A DNA stretch of 64,000 nucleotides, taken from positions 1 to 64,000 of the forward strand of contig NZ_JAHZSV010000005.1 of the NCBI RefSeq assembly GCF_019457905.1. Direction: 5' to 3'. Position 1 is the stretch's first letter. Every line of letters starts with the position of its first letter. A program made the translations under genes and the position numbers. The notes under the pieces were generated by a model that was given only the letters and a program-made list of their open reading frames with translations, was not told where the DNA came from and did not search any database. Shown in pieces: positions 8,944 to 16,693 of this stretch. This DNA comes from Flagellimonas abyssi. Its GTDB lineage: Bacteria; Bacteroidota; Bacteroidia; Flavobacteriales; Flavobacteriaceae.

Positions 8944-9953
8944 TAGAGCAGTTCTATTCCGCTTCCTGGTAGCTCGGGAAAAATGACTTTTCCGTTATCC
9001 AGAATTTCCACCCCTTTGGCTATGTCGCCTTTTAACAACATGGCACCATCCATGTCCACATAATCCAATTGGGGCAAAAGTTGGGCAATGGCAGAAATAC
9101 CAACGGTAGATTCCGTCATACATCCCACCATAAGCTGTAGTCCCAATTCCCGACCTTTTTTGATCATACGACGGGCGGGTGTAAGTCCACCGCACTTGGT
9201 CAGTTTAATGTTGATGCCGTGAAAATAACCTCCGCATTCCTCTACATCGCTCTCTATGATGCAACTTTCGTCGGCGATGACCGGTAGCACGGATTTTTCC
9301 TTTACCAAAGCCATGCCTTCCCAATCATCTGCCTTTAGGGGTTGTTCCAAAAATTCCACCCCCAGTTCTTTCAATAACGGGGCATTTTTAATGGTTTCCT
9401 CGGCGGTCCATGCTGTATTGGCATCTATTCTGAAAATGCTATCGGTATGTTTTCGAAGTTCACGAACAATAGCAACATCGTCCGAAGTCCCAAGTTTTAT
9501 TTTATAAAGGGGCCATGGTTTCTCTTGGAGTTTTGCCACCATTTTCTCGATGGTATCTATTCCGATGGTATAGTTGGTCATTGGATACTTTTCTGATGTG
9601 GTACCCCAGATTTCATAAAGTGGTTTTCCTTTCAGCTTGCCATAAAGGTCGTTAGCGGCCAAATCCAAAGCGCAAAGGGTAAATTTATGAAGGTTGAGCG
9701 ACTCTAAAAATTCGTAAAAATCTTCGGGAGTGTCAAAATTGTACTCTTCAATTTGATTTTGGACCGCTTCTATTTCCGCCATCATCCCTTCAATGGTAAT
9801 TTTATAATAGGGGTTGGAAGTGGCTTCGCCATACCCCGTTTTTCCATCCAACGAAAGGCAAACGATCAAGGTGTCCTGTTCGTCCCTGGATTCTCTGGAA
9901 ATGGTAAAGGTATGTGCTAGTTGAAGAATATATTTTTTGAGTTTTATCTGCAT
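8943..9953 (-). CDS. L-Ala-D/L-Glu (dipeptide) epimerase, enolase superfamily
   Basis: This cytoplasmic enzyme converts L-Ala-D-Glu from murein into L-Ala-L-Glu so that it can be hydrolysed and reused. The 336 residues show the muconate-lactonizing-enzyme subgroup plan: first catalytic lysine in YKIKLG, metal ligands in FRIDANTAW, EFLEQPL and ADES, the second catalytic lysine in INIKLTKCGG, and the substrate-specificity strand MVGCMTES followed by the DMDGA motif of dipeptide epimerases. It is the first gene of an operon with the PLP enzyme and the NlpC/P60 lipoprotein, matching the ykfB-ykfC association known in Bacillus. Confidence 0.94.
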   Translation of the reverse strand: MQIKLKKYILQLAHTFTISRESRDEQDTLIVCLSLDGKTGYGEATSNPYYKITIEGMMAEIEAVQNQIEEYNFDTPEDFYEFLESLNLHKFTLCALDLAANDLYGKLKGKPLYEIWGTTSEKYPMTNYTIGIDTIEKMVAKLQEKPWPLYKIKLGTSDDVAIVRELRKHTDSIFRIDANTAWTAEETIKNAPLLKELGVEFLEQPLKADDWEGMALVKEKSVLPVIADESCIIESDVEECGGYFHGINIKLTKCGGLTPARRMIKKGRELGLQLMVGCMTESTVGISAIAQLLPQLDYVDMDGAMLLKGDIAKGVEILDNGKVIFPELPGSGIELL

Positions 9954-9994
9954 AGTTTTTAGGTATTGTAATCATGCTAAGATAGGGTTTCACT

Positions 9995-10002
9995 CAAATA
10001 TA
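9995..10002 (-). promoter_or_regulatory. -7 box of the murein-peptide salvage operon
   Basis: Read on the minus strand this is TATATTTG, a perfect TAnnTTTG box, 42 bp before the epimerase start codon and just downstream of the terminator of the preceding transcription unit. Confidence 0.6.
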
Positions 10003-10010
10003 ATAAAGAC

Positions 10011-10041
10011 AAAAGCCCACCGAAAATTCAGTGGGCCTTTG
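10011..10041 (-). terminator. Terminator after the DUF2807 gene
   Basis: On the minus strand AAAGGCCCAC pairs with GTGGGCTTTT around TGAATTTTCG, ending in a T run. It closes the PadR-PspC-DUF2807 unit and insulates the downstream murein operon. Confidence 0.8.
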
Positions 10042-10061
10042 CATATTTAAAGGGAATTGGA

Positions 10062-10784
10062 TTAATATTTACGAACGCTGCCCGATACGGATTTTTTGGT
10101 CTCTACGCTGGCATCACCCGTATATCTAATATCTGCACCACTACTTGCATCGGCGACCAGAGACTCCGATACATTCACGGAAATGTCTGCCCCGCTACTT
10201 GCATCGGCGTTGCACCTTTTTACAATTAGGTCTTGCGCTTTAATGTCGGAACCACTGCTTGCATCTGCAAAAAGAGCATCCGCTTGACCGGAAACTTTAA
10301 TATCCGCCCCGCTACTGGCATCGGCAGAAACCTCACCCGCCATTACCTCTGCATGTAAATCGGCACCGCTACTGGCGTCCAGCTCAATATTTTCTGCTTT
10401 GATCACATTTTGGGCAATAAGGTCGGCGCCGCTAGAGCTTTCCAAAGCAGTAATCTCTGGAAGGGTTACATAAACGTTTTTTGTGGCACGTCCAATATTT
10501 TCAATGGCATGTATCTTTAGTCTACCATCTTTGATGTCGGTACCGATTAGGTCTATGATGTTCTCGTCTGCCTCCACGGTAATGTTGAAGTCAGAACCTT
10601 GGGTCACGAATACATCTATACCTTCCGATGCGGATACGATGTCGAAATCCTCTTTTACATCGCGGGTCTCTTCTACGACTTCGCCGTTACCGGTTTTTCC
10701 GTTGCCGAAGTTCATATCCATCATGCATGAGGATGCAAATAGGGATAGTAGTGCGGCGATTGCTAATCTTGCTAGTGTTGTCAT
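10062..10784 (-). CDS. DUF2807 (head GIN domain) lipoprotein with DASSGAD repeats
   Basis: A 240-residue envelope protein with a signal peptide ending in SSCMMDM (Cys lipidated near residue 20). The mature part is a DUF2807 domain, predicted to form a beta-helix. Its striking feature is the repeated turn motif: one SSSGAD and five DASSGAD or DASSGSD units spaced about 20 residues apart between residues 115 and 225. It is the last gene of the PadR-PspC-DUF2807 unit, a grouping seen in many Bacteroidota and thought to monitor or protect the envelope. The biochemical role of DUF2807 is not established. Confidence 0.88.
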   Translation of the reverse strand: MTTLARLAIAALLSLFASSCMMDMNFGNGKTGNGEVVEETRDVKEDFDIVSASEGIDVFVTQGSDFNITVEADENIIDLIGTDIKDGRLKIHAIENIGRATKNVYVTLPEITALESSSGADLIAQNVIKAENIELDASSGADLHAEVMAGEVSADASSGADIKVSGQADALFADASSGSDIKAQDLIVKRCNADASSGADISVNVSESLVADASSGADIRYTGDASVETKKSVSGSVRKY

Positions 10785-10903
10785 GATTGTTGTTTTTACT
10801 ATTGATTGATTTTAAGTTGTCTACTGAAATGATTTCAGGGTAAATGTCTGTTTTTATATGAGCTTTTTAAATAATGATCTACTGAACTGACGAATTAAGC
10901 GAC

Positions 10904-12640
10904 TCAATTGTTACTTTTTTCCTTGGCTTTAACATTTACGCCGTTTTCATCAATCTTTAATTGAACAGAATCTTCAGCATCCTGAATGTTGATATCGATG
11001 CCATCTTCATTGATGATTATCCTGCCGTTTCCATCGGAATCGTTGTTATCATCTTCAGGGCAATCCAAGCATTGTAGTTCTGCATCATCACTCATCAACC
11101 AGTGTTGACCTGCTATACCGCTTCTGTAAAACCCTTGGTCGTTATCGATTCCCCTGCCAATGTAGCGGCTGGTATTATTGTCAAAATAAACGGTTTTCCC
11201 CTCGGGAATATAAATGGTTACGGTCACCTCTTGGTTCCTGGCTTTGTTTGATGTGTCTGTCGTCAAATACTTATCCAGTACAATTTCATTGCCATCCACT
11301 GTGTAAGAATAGGCAATATTCCGCGCACGGTCTCGGGCCGCGAGGGTGGAACTTCCATCGGCATCTTTTCTAATGTGGATGCTTATGGAGTCGGAATCGG
11401 ACTGTCTAATTTTAATATCCACTTCGTCGGACATCAAAATACGGTTGTCATTATCGTCATATCCAAAGGTCATTCTACCAAAGTGGATATCGTCACGGTC
11501 ATAATCTCTATGAACATTTTTCATGGTGATCATTAAGGTGTCGGATGGCATTTCCATGGCCAGTTGAGTCCTATCGTTCACGCTTCCTGTATATGAAAAT
11601 TCAGCAGCTTGGCGTATGCCAAATACGATTAGGGTCCCAACAGATATCAGCCAAAGTCCCAATAGGGCAAATTTGGCAATGTTGCCAATGGATTTTAGAT
11701 TGTTCACCAAGATTTTCAATCCTAAATATAGAACAAAGAAGAACGGAATGCCCACGGCAAAGAACAACAAGATGGATACCAACCAAACCGGTGCTCCGGA
11801 GGTATTTACAATTTCATAAAAATCTACACCCGGTACGTGTACCGCATCGAGCAAACCTACTGTGAACAGGCCAAAGAACAGTCCTACCAAGGTGGATGCC
11901 CCAATAATGATCAACAATATGCCTATGAACTTGCCGAATATCTTGAACAGGAACAGAATAATGTCCCCAATGGTATCAAAAAAGGTCTTGGAGCTGCTTT
12001 TGACCTTGTTGCCCACTTTTTCGTAGTCAACGCTTTTTACCTTGTCGGCAACATCATCAAACCCCTCTTTAACTTTGCGTTCTATATTGCTGATGTTGAC
12101 GGGCTCCCCCCGCATATCCAATTTTTGGGAGGTTGTAGCGGCCTCGGGAACCAATATCCAAAGCAGGATATAGGCGATAAGCCCAAAACCACTGGTAAAT
12201 ACGGCCAAAAGGATAAATATGAGCCTTACCCAAAGGGAATCGATGCCCAAATAGTGTTCCAGACCGGCGCAAACACCACCGATGTACTTGTGGTCGATGT
12301 CCCTGTAGAGTTTTTTTGCCCTTCTCGCAGTAGGTTCGGCATAGCTCTTTCTGGGTTCGTCCTCAAAAATATCCTCGTCCACCATGTAATCTTCGGGCTG
12401 TCCCATAACATCGATTACCTGACCCACCTCTTTGTGAGTGATCACCTGGCGTTCGTTCTCCATTTTTTCGAGAAAGAGCTCGGCTATCCTCGCCTCGATA
12501 TCGGCAATGATCTCATCGCTTCCCTTGGTACCTGCGAAGGAGCGTTTTATGGACTCCAAGTACCGTCTCAGCTTGTTATACGCATCGTCGTCTATATGGA
12601 AGAGCGTATTTGCTAGATTTATATTTACTGTCTTGTTCAT
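10904..12640 (-). CDS. PspC-domain membrane protein
   Basis: A 578-residue membrane protein. Residues 1-100 form a soluble helical region conserved in Bacteroidota PspC proteins. The PspC domain follows at about residues 110-170 (RDIDHKYIGGVCAGLEHYLG, then a hydrophobic helix). Several more transmembrane helices lie at about 225-350 (LFLFKIFGKFIGILLIIIG and others). The C-terminal third is soluble, rich in D and N, and probably periplasmic. PspC is a membrane anchor or sensor in phage-shock-type stress. The gene starts 10 bp after the PadR regulator gene and precedes DUF2807, so the three are probably co-transcribed under PadR control. Confidence 0.9.
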   Translation of the reverse strand: MNKTVNINLANTLFHIDDDAYNKLRRYLESIKRSFAGTKGSDEIIADIEARIAELFLEKMENERQVITHKEVGQVIDVMGQPEDYMVDEDIFEDEPRKSYAEPTARRAKKLYRDIDHKYIGGVCAGLEHYLGIDSLWVRLIFILLAVFTSGFGLIAYILLWILVPEAATTSQKLDMRGEPVNISNIERKVKEGFDDVADKVKSVDYEKVGNKVKSSSKTFFDTIGDIILFLFKIFGKFIGILLIIIGASTLVGLFFGLFTVGLLDAVHVPGVDFYEIVNTSGAPVWLVSILLFFAVGIPFFFVLYLGLKILVNNLKSIGNIAKFALLGLWLISVGTLIVFGIRQAAEFSYTGSVNDRTQLAMEMPSDTLMITMKNVHRDYDRDDIHFGRMTFGYDDNDNRILMSDEVDIKIRQSDSDSISIHIRKDADGSSTLAARDRARNIAYSYTVDGNEIVLDKYLTTDTSNKARNQEVTVTIYIPEGKTVYFDNNTSRYIGRGIDNDQGFYRSGIAGQHWLMSDDAELQCLDCPEDDNNDSDGNGRIIINEDGIDINIQDAEDSVQLKIDENGVNVKAKEKSNN

Positions 12641-12649
12641 TTTTTGATT

Positions 12650-12979
12650 TTATTTTGAGTTGGTTACCAGATTGACTGCATTCCTAAGTTCGTCCCAGGT
12701 GCCATTGAGTTCGTTAAGGAACAACTGGCCTGTTTCGGTGAGACCGTAGTATTTGCGGGGAGGTCCCGATGTGGATTCTTCCCAACGATAGTTGAGCAAT
12801 CCTGCATTCTTAAGCCTTGTGAGCAAAGGGTATATGGTACCTTCCACTACTAACATCTTTGCGTCTTTTAAAGCGTCCAGAATTTCGGAGGCATACTTGT
12901 CCTCATCCTTTAGGATTGACAAGATGCAATACTCCAGAACACCTTTGCGCATTTGTGCTTTTGTGTTTTCTATGTTCAT
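12650..12979 (-). CDS. PadR-family transcriptional regulator
   Basis: A 109-residue winged-helix repressor of the short PadR-s2 type. The sequence opens with an N-terminal helix (KAQMRKGVLEYCILSIL), then the recognition region (YASEILDALKDA), the wing (EGTIYPLLTRLKNAGLLNYRW) and ESTSGPPRKYYGLTETG, the hallmark of PadR. The gene precedes pspC by 10 bp and presumably autoregulates the operon. Ligand unknown. A double hairpin lies in the 228-bp space upstream. Confidence 0.93.
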   Translation of the reverse strand: MNIENTKAQMRKGVLEYCILSILKDEDKYASEILDALKDAKMLVVEGTIYPLLTRLKNAGLLNYRWEESTSGPPRKYYGLTETGQLFLNELNGTWDELRNAVNLVTNSK

Positions 12980-13044
12980 AATTTCATGGGTCTAAATTTA
13001 TGCTGAACTGGGTTCGGCATTTAATTAACAGTTTTTTCTTGTTC

Positions 13045-13107
13045 TCCAAACTTTGTTTGGTTTCGTTTCCACTCCAGTCCCCTGAATTGGGCAGGGGAGT
13101 GGAAACG
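13045..13107. other. Two adjacent hairpins between DUF4870 and PadR genes
   Basis: CGTTTCCACTCC (13064-13075) pairs perfectly with GGAGTGGAAACG (13096-13107). The loop contains a second possible stem, CCCCTG with CAGGGG, that competes with it. A smaller stem, CCAAAC/GTTTGG, lies at 13045-13060. The pair sits in the transcribed direction between the DUF4870 stop and the PadR start. Neither is followed by a convincing T run on the minus strand, so attenuation, RNA processing or a weak terminator are all possible. Confidence 0.45.
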
Positions 13108-13207
13108 GTTCTTTGATTGATGATTGTTTTTTCGTTTTTTGATTGATGTTTAAACTCCTTTTACTTTGATTGATGATGATTGTTTCGGAGGTGATTAGGC
13201 TCCTTTG

Positions 13208-13690
13208 TTATTTGATGAATTTTATAGTGAACGGATATTTAAAATATTCTCCCTCATTGGTTCGAATAGTGGCCAGAATGGTGAAAACGATGTTCACGAC
13301 GCCAAGTGCCACCTGCAAGAATCCTGTAATGCCCACTGGCCAGAACAATCTGCCAAACCTAAAATCGTCGCTGTCAATATGAATGTTCAAATTGTTGAGG
13401 TCGCTCAACCCATGGAACCCGAAAAAGTTCCAATCGAACAAGTCTGGCCAAAATCCAATAAAGAAAGGGATGGTGACCAAACCTGCCACGATGGAGTAAA
13501 GCAACATACTAATTTGAAAATTAAGAGCCTGTTTACCGTTGTAATCGACAAACGCATGCTCTTTTTTGTTTGCGGTCCATAAAATCAATGGAAGAATAAA
13601 GTTTCCGAAAGGAATAAAGTACTTCGAGAACATGGACGCGTGGATGATCGCGGATAAATTTCGTTCGTGTTTGGTGATGGTAGTTGCCAT
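13208..13690 (-). CDS. DUF4870 domain-containing membrane protein
   Basis: A 160-residue integral membrane protein of the DUF4870 (Tic20-like) family. It shows the characteristic opening AIIHASMFSKYFIPFGNFILPLILW, then the motif KEHAFVDYNGKQALNFQIS, and two further hydrophobic segments. Function is unknown; in Flavobacteriaceae it is commonly next to PadR/PspC genes, as here. Its promoter region contains a well-spaced -33/-7 pair and two AGTACTAT repeats. Confidence 0.88.
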   Translation of the reverse strand: MATTITKHERNLSAIIHASMFSKYFIPFGNFILPLILWTANKKEHAFVDYNGKQALNFQISMLLYSIVAGLVTIPFFIGFWPDLFDWNFFGFHGLSDLNNLNIHIDSDDFRFGRLFWPVGITGFLQVALGVVNIVFTILATIRTNEGEYFKYPFTIKFIK

Positions 13691-13743
13691 TTTCTGATTG
13701 ATGTTTTTTGATTGTAAAGGTGTTAACCTATTAGCTTACGATG

Positions 13744-13788
13744 CAAATATATATCCAAAAGACAGTACTATGCAAAACAAAGTACTAT
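13744..13788 (-). promoter_or_regulatory. DUF4870 promoter with twin AGTACTAT operator
   Basis: On the minus strand the -7 box is TATATTTG (13751-13744) and the -33 element TTTG (13776-13773), 21 nt apart, within the Bacteroidota range. Two copies of ATAGTACT (plus-strand AGTACTAT at 13764-13771 and 13781-13788), 17 bp apart, bracket the -33 element. This placement suits a repressor. PadR, encoded downstream, is the obvious candidate, but that link is inference. Confidence 0.55.
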
Positions 13789-13858
13789 AATTTAACATAT
13801 AATTAACAATTTTTGATAACTTCTTTTTGCCTATTTTTAGGGCAAACAAACCCAAGTT

Positions 13859-14314
13859 ATGGCACTGACACCCAGTAAAATCAATATGTTCACATTTATG
13901 AAGCTCCCTTCTGCATGGTGGTGCGGGGTAAGGCTCAAAGATATCGATGATCAAAGAGCAATGACCTCTGTAAAACTTAAATGGATGAACCAAAATCCGT
14001 TTAAATCCATGTTTTGGGCCGTTCAGGGGATGGCTGCCGAGCTAAGTACAGGTGCATTGGTGATGAACGAAATCCAGAAAAGCGGCAAAAAAGTGTCCAT
14101 GCTCGTTGCCAATAACAAAGCCACATTTACCAAAAAAGCTACGGGGCGAATCAATTTTACTTGTGAGGATGGCGAACTGATTGCCGATGCCATCCAAAAA
14201 ACCGTGGAAACTGGCGAAGGACAAACGTGTTGGATGAAAGCGGTAGGAGTGAATCAAGATGGGGTAGCGGTATCCACCTTTCATTTTGAGTGGACGGTGA
14301 AGGTTAAGGGGTGA
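13859..14314 (+). CDS. DUF4442 domain-containing (hotdog-fold thioesterase-like) protein
   Basis: A 151-residue cytoplasmic protein of the DUF4442 family, whose hotdog fold resembles acyl-CoA thioesterases. Recognisable parts are the opening SKINMFTFMKLPSAWWCGVR, the central helix MFWAVQGMAAELSTGALVM, and the C-terminal strands with KATGRINFTC. The substrate is unknown. The gene is monocistronic and divergent from DUF4870. Confidence 0.82.
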   Translation: MALTPSKINMFTFMKLPSAWWCGVRLKDIDDQRAMTSVKLKWMNQNPFKSMFWAVQGMAAELSTGALVMNEIQKSGKKVSMLVANNKATFTKKATGRINFTCEDGELIADAIQKTVETGEGQTCWMKAVGVNQDGVAVSTFHFEWTVKVKG

Positions 14315-14422
14315 TTATAGTTGAACATAACTAAATGAATCTGTGTTAAATGGATTAATCATTTTAGGTATGCAACAATAGAAGAATATTTTTTAAAGTC
14401 TAGGTAGGTTTAAAAAAGAGCA

Positions 14423-14719
14423 CTAAAATAGGTTGGAAGAAAAATGTTTTTCTACAAATACCAAATAAATTAAAATTAAACAGCATACTTCAATAAAAAA
14501 CCAAATTAAATTTGACTTGGTTGTTTTTTTATTGAACAGCCTGTATCGTTTAGCTTCTATTCTGTAACATTCTGATTTACTATGGTCTGAAAACTTGTAT
14601 TTCTTGGAAAGCGAATCAAATTCTTTGGCAAAACTTGTCAAATCTTTTGAATTCAATAGGATTTTCGTCAACTTATATCCCCAAATAAAAATGAGTACCA
14701 AAATGAACAAACTAATCAT
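14423..14719 (-). CDS. Small membrane protein, function unknown
   Basis: A 98-residue ORF with two predicted transmembrane helices (residues 1-20 and about 72-88) around a basic, serine-rich middle. No family recognised. The DNA is AT-rich compared with its neighbours and it lies back to back with another small membrane protein gene, 31 bp apart, so this pair may be a recent or lineage-specific insertion. Confidence 0.5.
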   Translation of the reverse strand: MISLFILVLIFIWGYKLTKILLNSKDLTSFAKEFDSLSKKYKFSDHSKSECYRIEAKRYRLFNKKTTKSNLIWFFIEVCCLILIYLVFVEKHFSSNLF

Positions 14720-14750
14720 CGTATTCTAATAAAGAAGAATTGGAAAGATA

Positions 14751-15194
14751 GTGAATGATTTTAAAGTAATAAAAATTAAGCCATTGTATAAATTGCTTCT
14801 TTTGGGAGTAGGTCAATTATACGGTGCTTTTGTCATCTACAGGCTAGGTGTATTGAAAATAAAAGAAGTATGGATTAACCAAGTATGTCTGATAGCTGTT
14901 TTTGCCATTGTTGGCTGGTCCGTATATCTGATTTATTCGTTTTTCCAGTTTTATAGGTTAAAAGATGATAAGATCATTTTTCGAGAAAACAACTTTTCTC
15001 TTTTTGGGATTGAAATTAATTATTGTGACATAAAGGACTTCGGCATCGATACATCTGATTCTGTTTTGTCGGTTAATATACACTTAAAGTACTTGGACAA
15101 ACCAATACCAGTTGTATCTAAATACATGAAATCAAGGGATTTTCATTTTCTTATGAAAACCTTGATTGAGAAAACCAATCAAAATCAGATGTAA
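14751..15194 (+). CDS. Small two-helix membrane protein, possible PH-like domain
   Basis: A 147-residue ORF beginning with GTG (no in-frame ATG precedes it). Two hydrophobic helices (about residues 12-32 and 42-64) are followed by a beta-rich cytoplasmic-like domain (DDKIIFRENNFSLFGIEINY, then KDFGIDTSDSVLSVNIHL). That order resembles PH-like membrane proteins of the STM3941 type, but the match is weak. AT-rich like its divergent neighbour. Function unknown. Confidence 0.55.
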   Translation: MNDFKVIKIKPLYKLLLLGVGQLYGAFVIYRLGVLKIKEVWINQVCLIAVFAIVGWSVYLIYSFFQFYRLKDDKIIFRENNFSLFGIEINYCDIKDFGIDTSDSVLSVNIHLKYLDKPIPVVSKYMKSRDFHFLMKTLIEKTNQNQM

Positions 15195-15403
15195 AATCCA
15201 TTTGATCTATTAAATGGGAGCAAGAGAATATCAGCATTACTTGGTCTTTGAGAAATGGAGTGTTTGGAAATCGCTTTTATCGCGCACAGTTTAATTCATG
15301 TAGGCGCATTCTTAAATGCACAAAAACCTCATTGTGGGGCTTCAATGTAACAAAACAACCATTTTCCCAACATATAAACAGAAATCAAAAACATCAATAT
15401 CAA

Positions 15404-16204
15404 ATGAACGCACACGAAATAGATTATCACATTTACGGCGAAGAAATGCAATATGTGGAGATAGAACTAGATCCACAAGAGGCCGTTGTTGCCGAAGCAG
15501 GCAGTTTTATGATGATGGATTCCGATATTAAAATGGACACCATTTTCGGTGATGGTTCCAATCAAGATACGGGGGTTTTGGGCAAATTGTTCTCTGCCGG
15601 GAAGCGTTTGCTCACTGGCGAAAGCCTTTTTATGACCGCTTTTTTGAACATTGGTCAAGGAAAAAAACAAGTAAGCTTTGCTTCGCCTTATCCCGGTAAA
15701 ATTGTGCCCATCGACCTATCTGAAAAAGGAGGAAAGTTCATCTGTCAAAAAGATGCATTTCTGTGCGCCGCCAAAGGCGTTTCCGTAGGCATCGAATTCT
15801 CCAAACGTTTGGGACGCGGTTTTTTTGGTGGTGAAGGCTTCATTATGCAAAAATTGGAAGGCGACGGAATGGCCTTCGTGCATGCAGGCGGAACCATGGC
15901 CAAAAAGGTGCTGGCTCCGGGAGAGGTGTTAAAAGTAGATACCGGTTGTATCGTCGGATTCTCCCAAACCGTGGATTATAATATCGAATTCATAGGAGGT
16001 ATCCGAAATTCTGTTTTCGGAGGTGAAGGACTTTTCTTTGCAACGCTTCGCGGTCCTGGAACCGTTTATATACAATCCTTGCCATTTAGTAGATTGGCCA
16101 GCCGAGTTTGGGCCGCTGCACCCCGTGGTGGTGGAAAAGATAAAGGTGAAGGTAGTATCTTGGGCGGTCTTGGTGATTTGCTCGATGGTGATAATAGGTT
16201 TTAA
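15404..16204 (+). CDS. TIGR00266/AIM24-family protein
   Basis: A 266-residue protein of the AIM24 family, built as a beta-sandwich of repeated strands. Seen motifs include [20 protein letters not shown] near the N terminus, [14 protein letters not shown] glycine turns ([11 protein letters not shown]), VDTGCIVGF and [20 protein letters not shown]. An open frame extends upstream to 15248, but the family normally starts near [12 protein letters not shown], and ATG 15404 is preceded by an A-rich leader, so I chose it. Bacterial members have no settled function. The 209-bp gap upstream holds nothing I recognise. Confidence 0.9.
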   Translation: MNAHEIDYHIYGEEMQYVEIELDPQEAVVAEAGSFMMMDSDIKMDTIFGDGSNQDTGVLGKLFSAGKRLLTGESLFMTAFLNIGQGKKQVSFASPYPGKIVPIDLSEKGGKFICQKDAFLCAAKGVSVGIEFSKRLGRGFFGGEGFIMQKLEGDGMAFVHAGGTMAKKVLAPGEVLKVDTGCIVGFSQTVDYNIEFIGGIRNSVFGGEGLFFATLRGPGTVYIQSLPFSRLASRVWAAAPRGGGKDKGEGSILGGLGDLLDGDNRF

Positions 16205-16211
16205 GTTGCAG

Positions 16212-16253
16212 GAGGTTTGGTGCTCGATGTTAGGTGCTTGATGCAAAATGTCC
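16212..16253 (-). repeat. Degenerate heptamer repeats upstream of the four-helix-bundle gene
   Basis: The plus strand reads as 7-bp units GAGGTTT, GGTGCTC, GATGTTA, GGTGCTT, GATGCAA, AATGTCC, with a 14-bp super-period (GGTGCTC GATGTTA / GGTGCTT GATGCAA). The orientation is opposite to the CATC-type heptamers on the other side of the gene. Confidence 0.6.
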
Positions 16254-16272
16254 ATTGTTCAAAAGATTTAAT

Positions 16273-16635
16273 ATGGTTGAAAAAGCGAAGTTTAAATTTG
16301 AAAAACTACATATATGGCAGGACGCCATGAATTTGGGAGAACAAATAAACTTGATTGCCGATGATTTCCCCAAGAAAGAAGCATATAACTTATCATCCCA
16401 AATTTGTCGAGCAGCAGATTCGGTGGCCCTTAATATTTCTGAAGGTTCCATCGTTCAATCAAAGCTTGAGTTTAGAAAGTTTCTGGGTTATTCTGTGCGT
16501 TCACTGGCAGAAGTGGTGACTTGTTTGTATAAGGCCAGTAATAGGACATATATTTCCGATAGAGAATTTGAAAAATTATATGATTGTTGTTTCAGGTTAA
16601 TGAACATGATTATAGCTTTTCGAAACAAGATATAG
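16273..16635 (+). CDS. Four-helix-bundle protein (23S rRNA IVP / Avd-like family)
   Basis: A 120-residue protein of the TIGR02436 four-helix-bundle family. Seen signatures are FEKLHIWQDAMNLGEQIN, SSQICRAADSVALNISEGS and LEFRKFLGYSVRSLAEVVTCLYKA. Relatives are encoded in intervening sequences of some 23S rRNA genes, and the fold is shared with Avd of diversity-generating retroelements, where it binds nucleic acid. Free-standing copies have no proven function. The longer frame from 16234 begins within the upstream repeat tract, so ATG 16273 is preferred. Heptamer repeats in inverted orientation flank it, which suggests a discrete inserted unit between AIM24 and DUF2461. Confidence 0.9.
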   Translation: MVEKAKFKFEKLHIWQDAMNLGEQINLIADDFPKKEAYNLSSQICRAADSVALNISEGSIVQSKLEFRKFLGYSVRSLAEVVTCLYKASNRTYISDREFEKLYDCCFRLMNMIIAFRNKI

Positions 16636-16665
16636 CTTCACACCATTAAAGACTTTTAACAACGA

Positions 16666-16693
16666 GCATCCAACATCCAACATCAAGCAATCC
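16666..16693 (+). repeat. Heptamer repeats downstream of the four-helix-bundle gene
   Basis: Four 7-bp units GCATCCA, ACATCCA, ACATCAA, GCAATCC run right up to the ATG of the DUF2461 gene. They are inverted relative to the upstream set at 16212-16253. Confidence 0.65.

Noticed and set aside
11837..12616. 259-codon plus-strand frame
   Set aside because: It is antisense to the pspC gene, whose protein shows clear domains; the plus-strand translation resembles nothing.
13736..13993. 85-codon minus-strand frame
   Set aside because: It overlaps the DUF4870 promoter region and the start of the DUF4442 gene and has no recognisable sequence.
14423..15194. The two AT-rich divergent small membrane genes as a toxin-antitoxin or immunity pair
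   Set aside because: They face away from each other, show no toxin, antitoxin or immunity motif, and neither overlaps nor couples in translation.
16273..16635. A complete diversity-generating retroelement around the Avd-like protein
   Set aside because: No reverse transcriptase gene and no template/variable repeat pair are present nearby; the family resemblance alone is not enough.
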